From Limnoperna fortunei (lineage: Eukaryota; Mollusca; Bivalvia; Mytilida; Modiolidae): 64,000 nt of DNA. The stretch is taken from assembly GCA_944474755.1 (NCBI GenBank), contig OX104113.1, positions 66,732,074 through 66,796,073 of the forward strand, given 5' to 3'. The position numbers and the translations under genes are program-made. The notes beneath the pieces are model-generated. The model was not told where the DNA came from and searched no databases. It saw only the letters and a list, made by a program, of their open reading frames with translations. Each line of letters opens with the position of its first letter. Position 1 is the stretch's first letter. Below, in pieces: positions 13,622 to 25,027 of this stretch.

Positions 13622-13800
13622 TTCAGTTCTGAAGAATATATGAACGGACGCCACTCAGCAAATTGAGGTTGTGAATTGAAAGAACATTATCAATATTTTT
13701 ATATGCTAATTTCCAGTTCTGAAGGATATATTAACGGACTCCACTCAGCAAATTGAGGTTGTGATATGAAAGGACATCATCAATATTTCTATATGTAGAA
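13622..13800 (+). repeat. Tandem duplication, ~90-bp period
   Basis: The blocks starting CAGTTCTGAAGAATATATGA (13624) and CAGTTCTGAAGGATATATTA (13714) share CACTCAGCAAATTGAGGTTG and the following CATCAATATTT(C/T) with few differences. The pair sits just upstream of the retroelement remnant at 13.98 kb and may belong to its coding region in decayed form. Confidence 0.75.
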
Positions 13801-13979
13801 TTAAAGGACCGTGCTTCCGTTATCTTTTTTTCTTTAAAAATACGTGACAGAAATTCAGTTTCATAAGAATACAGGAACAAATCAACAAGGAGTGTGGTAC
13901 AGTTTGTATACCCACTGGAATTCCTATTGTCTTTGATCTTCCTGAAAACTTCTCCATAATTTTAATCGCAAGTTCTTAG

Positions 13980-14249
13980 ATGGGTAACAAACGATATAGT
14001 GGATTGGGCACGGTCGCTAGGTCAGGTAAGAATTGTCCAGTGCATGGTGTGTACGTTTCACAAATTATACGTTGTGCTAGATCCTGCGATCGGTATTCCG
14101 ATTTTTTAGACCGATCACTTCTGTTGACTATTAAACTTCTAAAACGAAGGTTTGTTGTACCTAGGTTCTATGGGCGTCACTATGACTTAATCGTTTATAT
14201 GAAATCAATATCTAAGTGTTTCCTATTCCTGGATTTGACTTTTTCGTAG
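13980..14249 (+). pseudogene. Retroelement ORF C-terminal remnant
   Basis: An 89-codon frame carries the string VHGVYVSQIIRCARSC, then LLTIKLLKRRF and FYGRHYDLI. This order (GVYISQLIRYARA-, LLT.KLL-, KFYGR..DL-like) matches the C-terminal end of a reverse-transcriptase-bearing repeat ORF that I recall as abundant in bivalve and other invertebrate genomes. The RT core is absent upstream, so this is a 5'-truncated copy. The sequence after the stop (to about 14420) resembles the 3' region of the same element, with ACCTGAGTGCACCCATG followed by a TGTTGCGCTGTATG stretch. The element's class is uncertain. It is non-functional. Confidence 0.6.
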
Positions 14250-14454
14250 ACATGACAATGAGTTACTCAACGGGTGTATAATAAGAGGCAGGCACTGCTT
14301 ACTTTACCGGATACCTGAGTGCACCCATGTTTTTATTACGTTCGGGTTACTCTGTTTTTGTGTTGCGCTGTATGTTTGTCCTAATCAGGATTTGTAATTG
14401 TTCCTTGACTTTCGGCTCTTGTTGTTAGGTCGGTTTACTTTGCTATGTTCCCCC

Positions 14455-14880
14455 ATGTTTGCAGAAGTAGGTGCATTTATCATAGATTTAATCTTCTCTA
14501 GAGTTTTGTGCAATCCTTCCTTGTCTGCAAAATGTCTGCACATTCAATCTTAATCCATATTTATCAAGCCTTGCTTATATCACATCTAAATTGTTTAGGT
14601 GTTCTTGATTCGAAATGATCATATCGTCTAATAAACACTGTACGCCAGGGATCACCGCTAAGACCTGTATTATAGTTAGCTACCAAATATAGCTGGTGCA
14701 GAAGCAATGTCAAATGGCATTCTGTTATATCTTTATAGTACCCCGTGTGTGTTTATCGTTATCAGCTCCTTGCTGTCCTGGTACACTGGTAATTGTAAGC
14801 ATGTTTGTGCAGGTCCAATTTGGTAAAATGTAAAGTTTAAGTGATAAATGTTCGCTTAGTATTTTACATAATTCTTATTT
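14455..14880 (-). pseudogene. Ty3/gypsy-type reverse transcriptase remnant
   Basis: On the minus strand, codons from 14655 downward read VIPGVQCLLDDMIISNQEHL, which contains the RT catalytic box LLDD (Asp codons at 14623-14628) and the EHL..L..V motif typical of Ty3/gypsy polymerases. After one stop the frame continues with ARLDKYGLRLNV, also typical. Upstream, in other frames, lie a KLDL block (about 14810) and an R(Y)NRMPFDIASAPAIF block (about 14690-14730), the normal order of RT motifs. Several frameshifts and stops make it a pseudogene. No LTRs or integrase were located, so only the RT portion is supported. Confidence 0.85.
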
Positions 14881-14884
14881 TGTG

Positions 14885-17503
14885 TTGAAAAGTTTGACTG
14901 GAAATATAAGATGTCTTCGTAATGAATATGTCTTTCCCCCAATCACGCTCAGAACTGTCGGGACTTGTGTATTCATAGTCTACTTTATTTGTTGGTAACG
15001 AAATATTGCTCCTAACGGGTTTCGTATGATTGTTATGGTTCGTTTACGTCATCCAATGGTTAAATTTTTCCAAAAAGACCAAATGCTGCCATTATTTTTG
15101 ACTGATATTGTTGAAATTATACTTTGATTTCGGGTGTGGTGGAGTGAACAAAGGATTTCTCCAGGACGGACAATTCGTCGAAATTATGGCTGTTGTGTGT
15201 CAATTCATTCTCATAATGCTATTTCCATTAATTGCACCAAATGCGTTATTTACAATATCACTCAATATTTGTCTTCCTTTTACTTTAAAAAAGATTTACA
15301 TTTTGAAATTAAACATTTTAATGTGAGGTTAATATGCATTTAGTGTTATTTAAGTTCAGGCGTATTCTGCGTGATCCTCGCAGTGGAGATGGCAGATTTT
15401 TCATAAGGAGATGAACTTTTTTTATAGCTTTTATATTTGGTCCTTTTTTCATGCATGTCCGTGTAAAATTCATCGTATAGAGTTATCTTAGGGAGGCGAA
15501 TATTTTCCTATTTGGCAACATGCTATCGATCATAAAGATCATGTATATTCCAGCGGTGAAGGCAAGTGAGCGTGCGGCGATGATGCTGTGTCTAATAAAC
15601 TGTTTGCCATGAACATACTGTTTCTTATAGTACGTTTAATAATATTAAAAGTTGAATGAATCATTAATTAGAGTTAATATACGTTGTAGTTCCGTTGTGT
15701 CTACAGACTGGTTCATGCTTTTTGAATTTATTTTTTGTATATTTTTGCTGTGCCTCCTCTCATTTACATCAGAAAATTCTTTGTATCCGTAAGATTATAG
15801 TGAATTTTGAATATGAATCTTTAAAAAATTGTAACAATTGTCGCGTTTACAGCGCAGTCAATAAATGGTCGTTTTTTGTCAAGCAAACCTTGAAACTTGA
15901 ACGTGTGAAAACTTTCCATTAAATGTAAAACGAGCTCTTGTCTGCTTATTGAATCTTATATACATATAAGTACACAATTAATTCGCGAAGTCATCAACGC
16001 AGACAATTAGTACCGAGTACTGGGATTACGGGTAACAAAAATGGCGATAGTACAATAAATGTATCATGTTTTCATTGTTGTATTATGCATATATGCTGAT
16101 ATAAATCTGTATCGACTTCTGAAGAAAACTACATTACTGGGATGAATGAAACTTTCCTATAAGATCTATATTGTCTTAAAGGAAACAGGAAGATGGCATA
16201 ATATAGAAAGAAATGAAGACGATAATTTTTTTTATTAACTGAAATCAGCGATGACTTTCATTACATTTTAGAATGTCAGTTTCTCCAAGAAGAAAAACAA
16301 GAATTTACCAGCATATTGTTATCAAAAAGTAAATGTTGTAAGATATGAAAATTTATCCTGTTCATAAAATACATCTGTAATTTATCAAACTTGTGAATTT
16401 TATTGTCATCCTTCTTGTTAAATTACTTGATCTGAATTATTGTTGTTTACTATGATATTTCACACTTGCATGTATACGTTACTTATTTTTATGTAACTAT
16501 GTATTTAGTTTACGGGAATAAAGAAACTGGGTATATTTTTTAGGAGAATGTCTCCACTTTGCAACCTTCCAAGTTAAGATTGTACACTACATGTGTTTAT
16601 AGTCTTAAAAATTACCCACGGTCAATGACCGCTTTTTATGTAATCGGTATAAATATGTCAGGGGCGCAAACATTATTTTAGAATTTGATTAAATATGTTC
16701 ATTTTATCATCAATCTTTTAAGAATCGTGATCTAAATGTGAAATCAAATATCTGGATAATATATTTTGTAGTAACCATGTCAGGGTCTAGTGTCCTTACA
16801 ATATTACTTCCTCCTATTTCTGTCTGTAATTTGAATACATGAATATAGAACCGTGTCAGGGTATAACAGTGGGAAAATCTCCAGTAATATATAGGTCTGT
16901 ATGTAAGACGAAATACTAGAAGGGGCGTTAAAAGTGCATTCTCGGATACTGGCAAACAGTACTAGTGGTCAAAGGATGTATTATCATCAGAAACCTATAA
17001 ATCACTGGCCTAGTTAGTTATACTAGTCCCAGTGATCATATAGCAATGTATTTGACAGTCATCTTTGTTGGCGGATTTGCACATCTGTTTTTTTTTTATT
17101 GTTTTAAAAGAAAATCATTGACGACTACGCTTGTTCATGTCGGTATATTTGTTTAAACTTCATCATGACTTAAAAACAGTTTTAATAAAAGTGCCCTAAT
17201 ACCAACATACAAGAACATCTTTTCCTATGATGACACCAGTGACAAGTCGTCAGGTTCATTCAGAAAAAAGAAAATTATGTCAAACGTAGAACATTTCAAA
17301 AACGTTTCGCTCTCTTTATTAATTTAAAACAAACGTTGTCAAAGTCTGCAAAACTTTTATGAGCAACCTAAGCACTCGCTTAAAGTCAGCAAAAAGTTAA
17401 TTTTTTGCGTTTTTCACTAAAGAACTATATATGTTTTTGATTGCAAGGGGATATTTATTATCTGTAAGTAGTATTTTCTCACTACAACAAAAAATGAATC
17501 TGA

Positions 17504-17551
<48 letters not shown>

Positions 17552-18290
17552 GAAATGGATTTTTTTTGTTTTGTATTTATTCATTTATCCGAATATATAA
17601 TTGCGTATACTATTTCGAATTTAAAATGACAAAGATAATGTTATACTACTAGATCCAGATACAACAATGGAAAACGCCAAATTATGATGTTTAAGAAAAA
17701 TAGTTATAACAAACGTTAGAACATTTTCGAAACTTGATGGCATCAAATATGGTCAAAACACCCATTTTTCAATAATCTGTCATCAATCAAAAATGATATA
17801 GAAAAAAATAAAATATCGCAGAATGGTTTTATACCTCTGTATTGTCAAAATACAAAGCCTCAAGATTGCTTTGGCGAAATTATGCGACTCGGACTTTCAC
17901 AGTTCTAATTTTACAATTTAAAATGTATATAGTCCCAGATATTTAATGTAAGCTACGTTCTACGGATGGCTCGGCAATTTCAGTGAATCCATGACTCCTT
18001 CAAAAATACGAGACAACTGGCTAGAGTGCGAGTTTTAAATATAAAAGAAAAGAGCGTTAAAGATTTGAATGTAAAATTGAAAACGAAATAACATTTGGAA
18101 TCATGGACAATACAATTACATTTATGTAATAATTGGTTTTCTTCATTAATCACTTTAAAATAAAATCATATACTTTAACAATACAACGACGACTAGACTA
18201 TAATTTTTCGCACATTAATGTAAAATTCTTTCCAAAATGTTATTCGATAAGTTATAAGTTTTGGTTAGATCAAGTTGTAACATATTGGTA
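14885..18290. other. Mostly unassigned; poly(A) run
   Basis: The part to about 15300 may be more of the degraded gypsy element, but I could not confirm motifs. The rest is AT-rich without recognised features, apart from a homopolymer of about 45 A at 17505-17549. That run could be the tail of a retroposed copy, but no body is identifiable next to it. Confidence 0.35.
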
Positions 18291-18293
18291 ACG

Positions 18294-18552
18294 TTTGTTT
18301 GTTTGATGGTGTTTAAAGCCACTTTCAGCAATTTTTCAGCTATATCATGGCGTCCAGTTTTTATTGGGGGAGGAAGCCGGAGTACCCGGAGAAAACCCCC
18401 GACCTGCGGTAGGAAAACTGGCAATCCTTGTCAATTAAGATTGGAGTCGAGTACACCCTGCCTGCAGTGAGAATCGAACCCGCAATCTCAGTGTTGACAG
18501 ACCACGTCAATAGTAGACGAACTACCTTGACCACTCGGCCACCGAGGCCCCT
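18294..18552 (-). mobile_element. Full-length tRNA-derived SINE
   Basis: Read from 18552 down, the element begins GGGCCTCGGTGGCCGAGTGG (tRNA-like head with an A-box at 18522-18542). It then has a B-box (GGGTTCGATTC, 18472-18484), a body shared by all copies in the window, and the tail ATGATATAGCTGAAAAATTG followed by a GTTTAAACACC-like end and a short CAAA repeat. The A- and B-boxes form an RNA polymerase III internal promoter, but the rest does not fold as a tRNA, so this is a SINE and not a tRNA gene. It is very similar to the 28.4-kb copy. Confidence 0.85.
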
Positions 18553-18557
18553 ATTGC

Positions 18558-18950
18558 TAACGTAAATTACAAAATATTGTTACGTAGATTACACCATCAT
18601 TTATCAGTTAATCTATTTTAAGATGTTTTTTGTATAAACATATCAACACATTTTGAAAGATTGTTATCTTATTAGATACATCAGCTTATATTTATACATG
18701 GGGATTGTATTTTATGACGAAAGCTAAGAAATATAATGTTTATTGATCTTGTGGTGCAATTAAACTTATACCATAAATGTGGATATTTTTTCAGAAATTA
18801 TTCTTTTAAAACTTTTAAAAAGGTAACACCATTTCTTATGTAATTAAAAATGTAACGTAAATTACATAATGACGTTTTATACATTTGGAACAATTATAAT
18901 CGAAAGTTACTTTTGAGTTACGGAAAACTGTTGAAATGTAAAACCAGAGC
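18558..18950. repeat. Recurrent motif TAACGTAAATTAC
   Basis: TAACGTAAATTAC or TACGTAGATTAC occurs at 18558-18570, 18581-18592 and 18853-18865, and again at 20331-20341 and 20697-20709. Five copies in 2.2 kb exceed what base composition would suggest. They may mark a decayed element spanning this region. Confidence 0.45.
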
Positions 18951-18984
18951 CATGCATGCTAAAAATCAAAATGTTCATTGTTTG

Positions 18985-19421
18985 AAAAGTGTCTTAATCA
19001 ATATAATGTCAGCGTCTTTAAGCTGAAAGCTCCCACCACTGCGTCCTACTGGTTGTGGTTCAGATTCTTTACAGATTACATCTGATTTGTTAATAAAGAT
19101 AGTATCAGAAGGTGTAGACCACTAAAAAGGGCATCAGTGTCGTCAACGGTGTTAGTTTCTGAATCAATGTCTTGAACTTGTCCAATATGCCATTCGGCGT
19201 CGTATCTAATACATGTAGCTACCCAATCATTTATGGCGAACTGTTCATCATTCTCAGTTTAAGATGTCAGCGATCTTACCCTCGTTATTTGTTTCTTCTC
19301 GATTGTAATTGTTTTCCTGTTCATGTGTTATTTGTTCCACACGTTCCTGATTCTGAGTTGCCGCTGCCTCTATTTTCCGAAGAAGATTGCCTACGCTGAA
19401 TTCGTGCATGTTTGCCTCCAT
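18985..19421 (-). pseudogene. Decayed ORF resembling a transposon-encoded C-terminal domain
   Basis: On the minus strand an ATG at 19421 opens a 55-codon frame beginning MEANMHEFSVGNLLRKIEAA, a charged, probably helical stretch ending at a stop at 19254. Right after it, another frame reads INDWVATCIRYDAEWHIGQV (about 19235-19175), and a third continues toward 19010 with a DVICK..PQPVGRSG segment. A DWVAV.Y...W.IG.V module followed by a V.CKI.P......Y.L segment is one I recall at the C-terminus of transposon-type proteins in invertebrates. The order is right but frames are broken. A GT...AG span of 39 nt lies between the first two pieces and is too short for a usual intron. Function uncertain. 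Confidence 0.4.
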
Positions 19422-19484
19422 TCACTGCTGACAGTAGCAAGATGTTACGAAAGTCTTTATTAACGAAATTATTGTTAATAACGA

Positions 19485-19612
19485 AAAAAAAACAAAGTGA
19501 ATAACAAAAAACCCAATGAATAACTAAAATCAAAATGAATAACGAAAAACAAAATGAATAACGAAGTTCGTTCAATTTTTGAATATCGAAAAACGAAAAA
19601 CGAAAAACAAAC
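19485..19612 (-). repeat. Degenerate AATAACGAAAAA repeat
   Basis: Units like GAATAACGAAAAACAAAAT repeat irregularly (period about 19), ending in a run of AAAACG units near 19585-19606. Low-complexity sequence. The overlapping open frame is explained by the repeat. Confidence 0.6.
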
Positions 19613-19696
19613 CTACTTGATCCTCGTAAAGTTGAAACTACGGAACCGTATATACGGAAGCGTATTAGGGCCACATTATTTTTTTTATTTTTTAAT

Positions 19697-19955
19697 TTGT
19701 CGACTTTAATCTTGGAAATTCCAACTTTAATCTTGGAAATTCCAACTTTATTCTTGGAATTATCAACTTTATTCTTGGAGTTATCAACTTTAATCATGGA
19801 AATTCCAACTTTAAACTTGGAATTATTAACTTTAATCTTGGAAATTCCAATTTAAATCTAGACAATTCCAACTTTATTCTCGGAATAATCAACTTTAATA
19901 TTAGAAATTCCAAGTTTATTCTCGGTAATTCCAACTTTATTTCTGGAATAAAAAA
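19697..19955 (+). repeat. 22-bp minisatellite, about 12 units
   Basis: Units of the form AACTTTAATCTTGGAAATTCC repeat with a 22-bp period and moderate divergence. Each unit contains the dyad TTGGAA/TTCCAA, so every unit can pair with its neighbours. On the minus strand the array is an open frame with a KVDNSKN / KVGISKI heptad-like pattern, which is a consequence of the repeat and not evidence for a protein. Confidence 0.85.
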
Positions 19956-20235
19956 TAATAATTTCTCCCAGTTATTTGTTGGTGTTACTTTTTTAGTCTG
20001 TGGTGTCACCTTTGTCTATACATGTAGTGTTACCATACCAACTATTCATTTCTTTCTAAATAAAACTGTTCTTCGCTCATATTATAATTTTTTGTTTATC
20101 TTAAAAAACCAAAAGTCATGCAATTTTAATGAAATTCAATAATATTTTTATAACTGTTTTTCTTTTTGATATGTTTAAGGAGGAACTTAGACACTTTAAT
20201 TGATTAATAATTTAAAACCGTATACAAATGTCACA

Positions 20236-20312
20236 AGTCGATAATTCCAAGATTAAAGTTGATAATTCCAAGAATAAAGTTGGAATTTCCAAGATTAAAG
20301 TCGATAATTATC
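20236..20312 (-). repeat. Same 22-bp minisatellite in inverted orientation, about 3 units
   Basis: GATAATTCCAAGATTAAAGT and the next two units are the reverse complement of the 19697-19955 array. The two arrays are separated by about 280 bp and point toward each other, so they can form a long stem. Confidence 0.85.
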
Positions 20313-20364
20313 ATTTCAACATTGTTACGAACGTAAATTACAAAAAGTTGTAGTATTGCAGATT

Positions 20365-20443
20365 TCTTGTTTTACTTTAAGCATACGACATCTTTGGGGG
20401 TACCGCACCCCCAAAGATGTCGTATGCTTAAAGTAAAACAAGA
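20365..20443. repeat. Near-perfect 37-bp inverted repeat with 5-bp loop
   Basis: The arm 20365-20401 is fully complementary to 20407-20443, around the loop ACCGC. The arm includes CATACGACATCTTTGGGGGT. Complete arm identity suggests a young palindrome or a functional hairpin. No poly-U tail or gene is next to it. Confidence 0.95.
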
Positions 20444-21369
20444 TGTTTTTATAGATAGTAATTTTCAAAACTAATTATCAAAAATAAATAGAAACGTGTA
20501 CAATTCAGCTACAAGTGGAACGTAACTCGCCCCCTTAAAAACTATTCTATAATGATAATTTTCTGTTCCTTATTTTTGTTTGAACGAAAGAACGATCGAT
20601 TCTAACTATATATTATAGATGGATAATTTTCTGCATGTCATATGGAGTGACATTGTTAAATTGTATGAGATGGTAACTGAATTATCTATCTCATGGTAAC
20701 GTAGATTACTATTTTGACGACACATCATTAGGCGTTATAGCTTCTAACAGAATAGAAGGAACAATATTCTAAAATATAAAACCTTTTCGCAGGGATTTTG
20801 TTGTCTTTTTTTAAATTACGCTATGTGGTTTGCGACGGGCTGTTCACTATCAAATTTTAGTGTTTCGAGTGTTATTGTGATAATTTACAACATCAGAGCT
20901 CCACGTTTTGTAATTAACTTGAATTGATTGTATTAGTAGTAGTATTACCAATTGTTATTTGTGTCAAATAATTCACATGTACTTGAATTTTTTTTAATTG
21001 GACAAACCCTATCCACAAGATTTTGGAGAAAGACGTGGTTAATTGACTGATTGATTATGTTGAATGCCATGCCAACAAGCAATTAATTCGCCTATTCTGT
21101 GTACTAAAATAGAGCAACATGGTTACCACATAAAATGGACAGAGTAACACATTTAATCCTTAACCAATCACTTACAGAGGGCTCTTAATTTGTTTTGTCT
21201 TATGGAATATTGAACGCGCGTAGATCGTAGCACTTTTCCAGATTAACATCACCATCTAGCGGATGTTGGATGTGTATTTGTACATACCAGAAATCATTAT
21301 TTGTTTTAGCGATTTTTTTAATGTTTTTTTTAATATTTTATGCACGATGATACGAATGAACATGTCTGG

Positions 21370-21745
21370 AACCATTAAGTGCTACACCCACAGAGCAGTC
21401 CAGCGCGCCCCAGGTGGCGGATAGGGGAGACCTTCTCGTTATAGGATTGTTAGGTCATAATACGAAAAGCCTAACCGCGGACCATAGTATGTATTTTTTT
21501 TTTTGAGAGTGCTACGCTCCTTGCACAATAAAGACCACTTGTAGATTTCGAAACAGAGTAGCCTCATTGTAGCTGCTACAAACGGCTAAATTCTCCGCCC
21601 TTACCCAATACTCCATATTTTTCGAGTGGCAGTCAAAATGCTGTTCCCTATGTCCCATCCCAGCCCTTTTTTCGGCTTTGACTCGATGAAAACCTTGCAT
21701 GTCTCTACTGGGAAAGTTCAAGATTAACTTCTCGCTGAATTTGAT
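21370..21745 (+). repeat. Dispersed repeat R1, copy 1
   Basis: R1 is defined by an ordered set of blocks: a CACAGAGCAG(C/T)CCAGCGCG head, TTGGCGGATA(G)GGGGAGACC, GTCATAATACGGAAAGCCTG, GAGAGTGCCACGCTCCTTG, AAAGACCCCTTTTGTAGAT, GTAGCCGCTACAAAGGGCTA, CTCCGCCCCTACCCAATACT, CCATATTTTTC, and a CTGATATAGCTGAAATA...GGACGTTAA tail. This copy keeps nearly all head and middle blocks. The structure suggests a SINE or short non-autonomous element. Open frames inside it are not genes. Confidence 0.75.
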
Positions 21746-21929
21746 TTTGCTCTATAGATGCAAGCTCTCATTGTGTTTAAAAAATCGTTTCTTCAAAACT
21801 CCTTGAATAGAGGTCCTCCGCCGTTTATTGCAAAACAACATTTTTTACTCTATCTGACAAAGGTGAATTGAATTTATGAAAGATTATGTTAGTTTCAAGT
21901 TTACCTGGGACAATACTGAGAAATGTTCA

Positions 21930-22305
21930 AGGTGCAAGATCCACATATCTTCCCATCGCGCCTCCAGGTAGCGAATTAGGCTTCTTCTCTCTTCGGGGTT
22001 TGTCAGGTCATAATACGGAAAGCCTACTCAGTGTATAGCGGGTGACGAGTTTGGAGCGTGCCACACTCCTTGAACACTAAAGACCCCTTTTGTATACGTC
22101 GATAATAGTAGACTTAATATAATAAAAAGCAAAACTTTCCGCTCCTACCATTTACTCCATATTTCCATTTACAGTTAATTTTTCCTCTTTTTGTCTACCA
22201 TTTTTCCAGAATTATTTTATCGTTTTTAACTTGTTCTCGTTCTGTTATATATCTGAAATACTGTATGCTGGACGTAAAGTGTTGATCAATTACTCCTTAA
22301 AAAAG
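21930..22305 (+). repeat. Dispersed repeat R1, copy 2
   Basis: Same block order as copy 1 with more divergence: GTCATAATACGGAAAGCCTA, GAGCGTGCCACACTCCTTGA, AAAGACCCCTTTTGTATAC, and a tail with ATATCTGAAATACTG and GGACGTAAAG. It lies about 180 bp downstream of copy 1 in the same orientation. Confidence 0.7.
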
Positions 22306-22319
22306 ATAAGTCAAGGACA

Positions 22320-22860
22320 GATACAACTATAAATAAACAACCACAAAACAAAAACAAAAAAAAACCCTCAAAAATTGAGTAACACAAACCACAGTGATAA
22401 CCGAGAGTGCGTTCAGGTGCTTCGAAAGTGTAGGCAACTCTTGCTCAACGCTTGGTACCCGTCGTATCACTCAGGTTAAAATCCGCTAAGTAATCATATC
22501 CGGGGAGTAGTCATAATCAAGTAAGATGGGTGGAAAGTGGTTATGACAAACGGAACAAATCAATTGTCATTTGTGAATCAGTCAGATATTCTGTAACGGT
22601 CAACTCAGTCATGATGACAAATAATAAATAATGACTTAAGTCTTGCCACTGTGATCCTCGATAAGTAGCTTTTCTGTCACCAGACCACTTCTTTCAAGGA
22701 AATTTGAATAAGGAAACACAGGCTCTTGAGGTCCTGGTCTATTTGCCGATGTATATACTTCATATGCAGTTGCTGCTAGATTGGTGCCACACAAAAATTG
22801 AAAAATTCCCAATAGGAAAATTAACCAAAATAAAAATATTAAAAATGAGGTTTCCCATTA
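22320..22860. other. Unassigned
   Basis: Slightly GC-richer than its surroundings, but no coding frame or repeat family recognised. Confidence 0.3.
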
Positions 22861-22861
22861 T

Positions 22862-22930
22862 TGATTGATTGATTAATGGTGTTTTACGCCCGAGCAGCAA
22901 TATTTCAGCTATATTCGCCCATTATTGGAA
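22862..22930 (-). repeat. Short SINE-tail fragment
   Basis: TTGATTGATTGATTAATGGT followed by GTTTTACGCC and CAATATTTCAGCTATAT is the reverse complement of the AATATAGCTGAAATATTG...GGCGTAAAAC type tail seen in the SINE and R1 families. Only the tail is present. Confidence 0.5.
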
Positions 22931-23227
22931 CTACTGAGAAACGAACTTTTTTGACTCTATAAATACTAACACACGTTGCAATATTGTATCTCTGTATTGT
23001 ATTGTTTTATAATAAACCTACACGTTATCGGTATGATTGTTAAAGGGAGATGGGAAAAGTACACGATTTCTGCTGCTTTACACTTGTAGCATTGTCCTCT
23101 GGATAACATTGAAATACTGAAATGTAAACAAAAATTATAAGTTACAGTTTATTAAAACATAAATGTTAAAATGCACTCGAGTTTTATCTCATTACATCTA
23201 TATCATGAGTGTATGTTAAAAGGTTCG

Positions 23228-23328
23228 CCCTACCAAATGTCGGGGGTTTTCTTTCCTAATAAAAACTGGACGCCGTGATATAGCTGAACAATTGCTGAAA
23301 ACGGCGTTAAACAACATTCAAACAAACA
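23228..23328 (+). mobile_element. Partial tRNA-derived SINE (3' end)
   Basis: GTCGGGGGTTTTCTTTCC, AATAAAAACTGGACGCCGTG, ATATAGCTGAACAATTGCTG and GGCGTTAAAC followed by a CAAACAAAC tail match the 3' end of the SINE family in forward orientation. The 5' part is missing. Confidence 0.75.
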
Positions 23329-23329
23329 C

Positions 23330-25025
23330 TTATATTTTTTTATTTGCCAATCTGTAAGACAATATATTTATGATAATATACACAACTGCAATAAATTATC
23401 ATGCATATATTTTTAATAATAACAACTTTATCAAAAAGAATTAAAACTACATGTAGTAATTAGACAAAATACCGGTATACACTCACATTTTCATTTGTAA
23501 ACAGGAAAGCTACAACATTTACTGGATAAAGTGTCTCTTTGTTCCACATTATAAACTGAACCAAATTCCCTGGAAAATTGTGGAAAAAGTTATTTTTATC
23601 ACGATTTATTACATCAGAGGAAAAAACAAAAATTTTTACAATACCAGCAAAATATTCTAAAATTTAAGTAAAAAAACCCTGGAATATCGCAGCAGCAACA
23701 CACATCGTGCATAAACTTCACGGGGTGAGGTGAGTCGGGGGGGGGGGGGGAGTAAAATTAGGCATCAACATGTCAAAACAGTAGGCATCTCCCGAGCAAC
23801 ACTATTCGTGCTAATTCATCTAAATCCGGTAGGCTCAATTCCATAAATAGTGGACACAGTGTCTCGATCTACAGACGAAACAAGATCGGCGAATGTCAGT
23901 CTGGTGGACTTACTGGTGATGACGCCCGTAAAACTAACAGTTTTACGAATTTTATATGAGATTTTCATATACTTGCTTGAGCATCTTCTCTGTCAACAGT
24001 TTTCTAGAAAATTTCTTTAACTAGGGGGAGACTCCAGAACATCGTTATTGAACACAAATACACAAAAAGCTACGATATAGCTGCTTAGGAATGGATTATT
24101 CACTGATAGAAAATCAACACCAGGCCATGTTAAGCTAATAAAAAGCTTTTTTCAAACTTTGTTCCAATGTACGAGCCAATTCATGATTTTGAACACTTAT
24201 AATTTGAAAAGGAGAATCAAACTGGTTAATCGGATATAACATATATTGTTGAGATAGATTCTGAAACCCTTCAATTATTGGTTGAAATGGTCCACGTGAG
24301 CATCTAATTGAATACATTTATTTTTTGATATACGATCAATATTTCGGGTACATTTACGACAAAAACGAATTGTTGCACAACAAAACAATTTCATCTATCT
24401 CAACGGAGAGAAAACTTTTGATTGTGACATGATAAGTAGGTTAATATATAGTATAGATACATATGTATACGTACATACTGCAAAAAAATCTGTGAGTTTA
24501 CGATCTATCTGCACGGTTCCATTGCATGCAGAACAATTAACTTCTCCACCGCGTATCACCATTAGCAGAAACCCTTCTACACCCTGTCGTTCGTTTTGCC
24601 TTGAATTTTATATGGTATATTTTGCAAATGTAAATGTATATTTCGTGACGAAGTTTAATCGATTATTGCAGAATGTTAAGCCATCGGTTAACACCCCTTT
24701 AACTATTTTTAACTAACAATCGCACAAATTTATAATTTTATAGGTACCAACCATCTACACATTATATAAAAAAAAATCAATCAACAATAAACTTGCCTCT
24801 ATGTTTTACGCCATTTATTTCAATCTCATAATTTTTCTTTAAAGTATACATATCAAAATCCAATATATCAATGAAAACACTGTCTTCCATTTGGTGAAAA
24901 GGTTCTGTCCTAATCCTGATGTATACTGAATTTTCATAATTGTCTACCCTTACTGTACAGTTGACGAAAACTGCAATTAAAATAATAGTATTGGTATAAA
25001 ATTGAATTTATTGATTAGATTTTAG
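23330..25025. other. Unassigned AT-rich DNA; poly(G) run
   Basis: No gene supported. A run of 12 G lies at about 23739-23750. Confidence 0.35.
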
Positions 25026-25027
25026 AC

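Noticed and set aside
13980..14249. Standalone functional small gene
   Set aside because: The motifs identify it as the C-terminal end of a repeat-borne retroelement ORF lacking its catalytic part.
17431..17652. Frame with poly-Lys
   Set aside because: Translation of the 45-A homopolymer within AT-rich DNA.
18470..18552. tRNA gene suggested by A-box and B-box (also at 28585-28670)
   Set aside because: The sequence is the head of a repeated SINE with a common body and tail, and the arms do not form a full cloverleaf.
19321..20009. Minus-strand frames with repeated KVDNSKN / KVGISKI pattern (possible coiled coil)
   Set aside because: The pattern is produced by the 22-bp minisatellite read in one frame.
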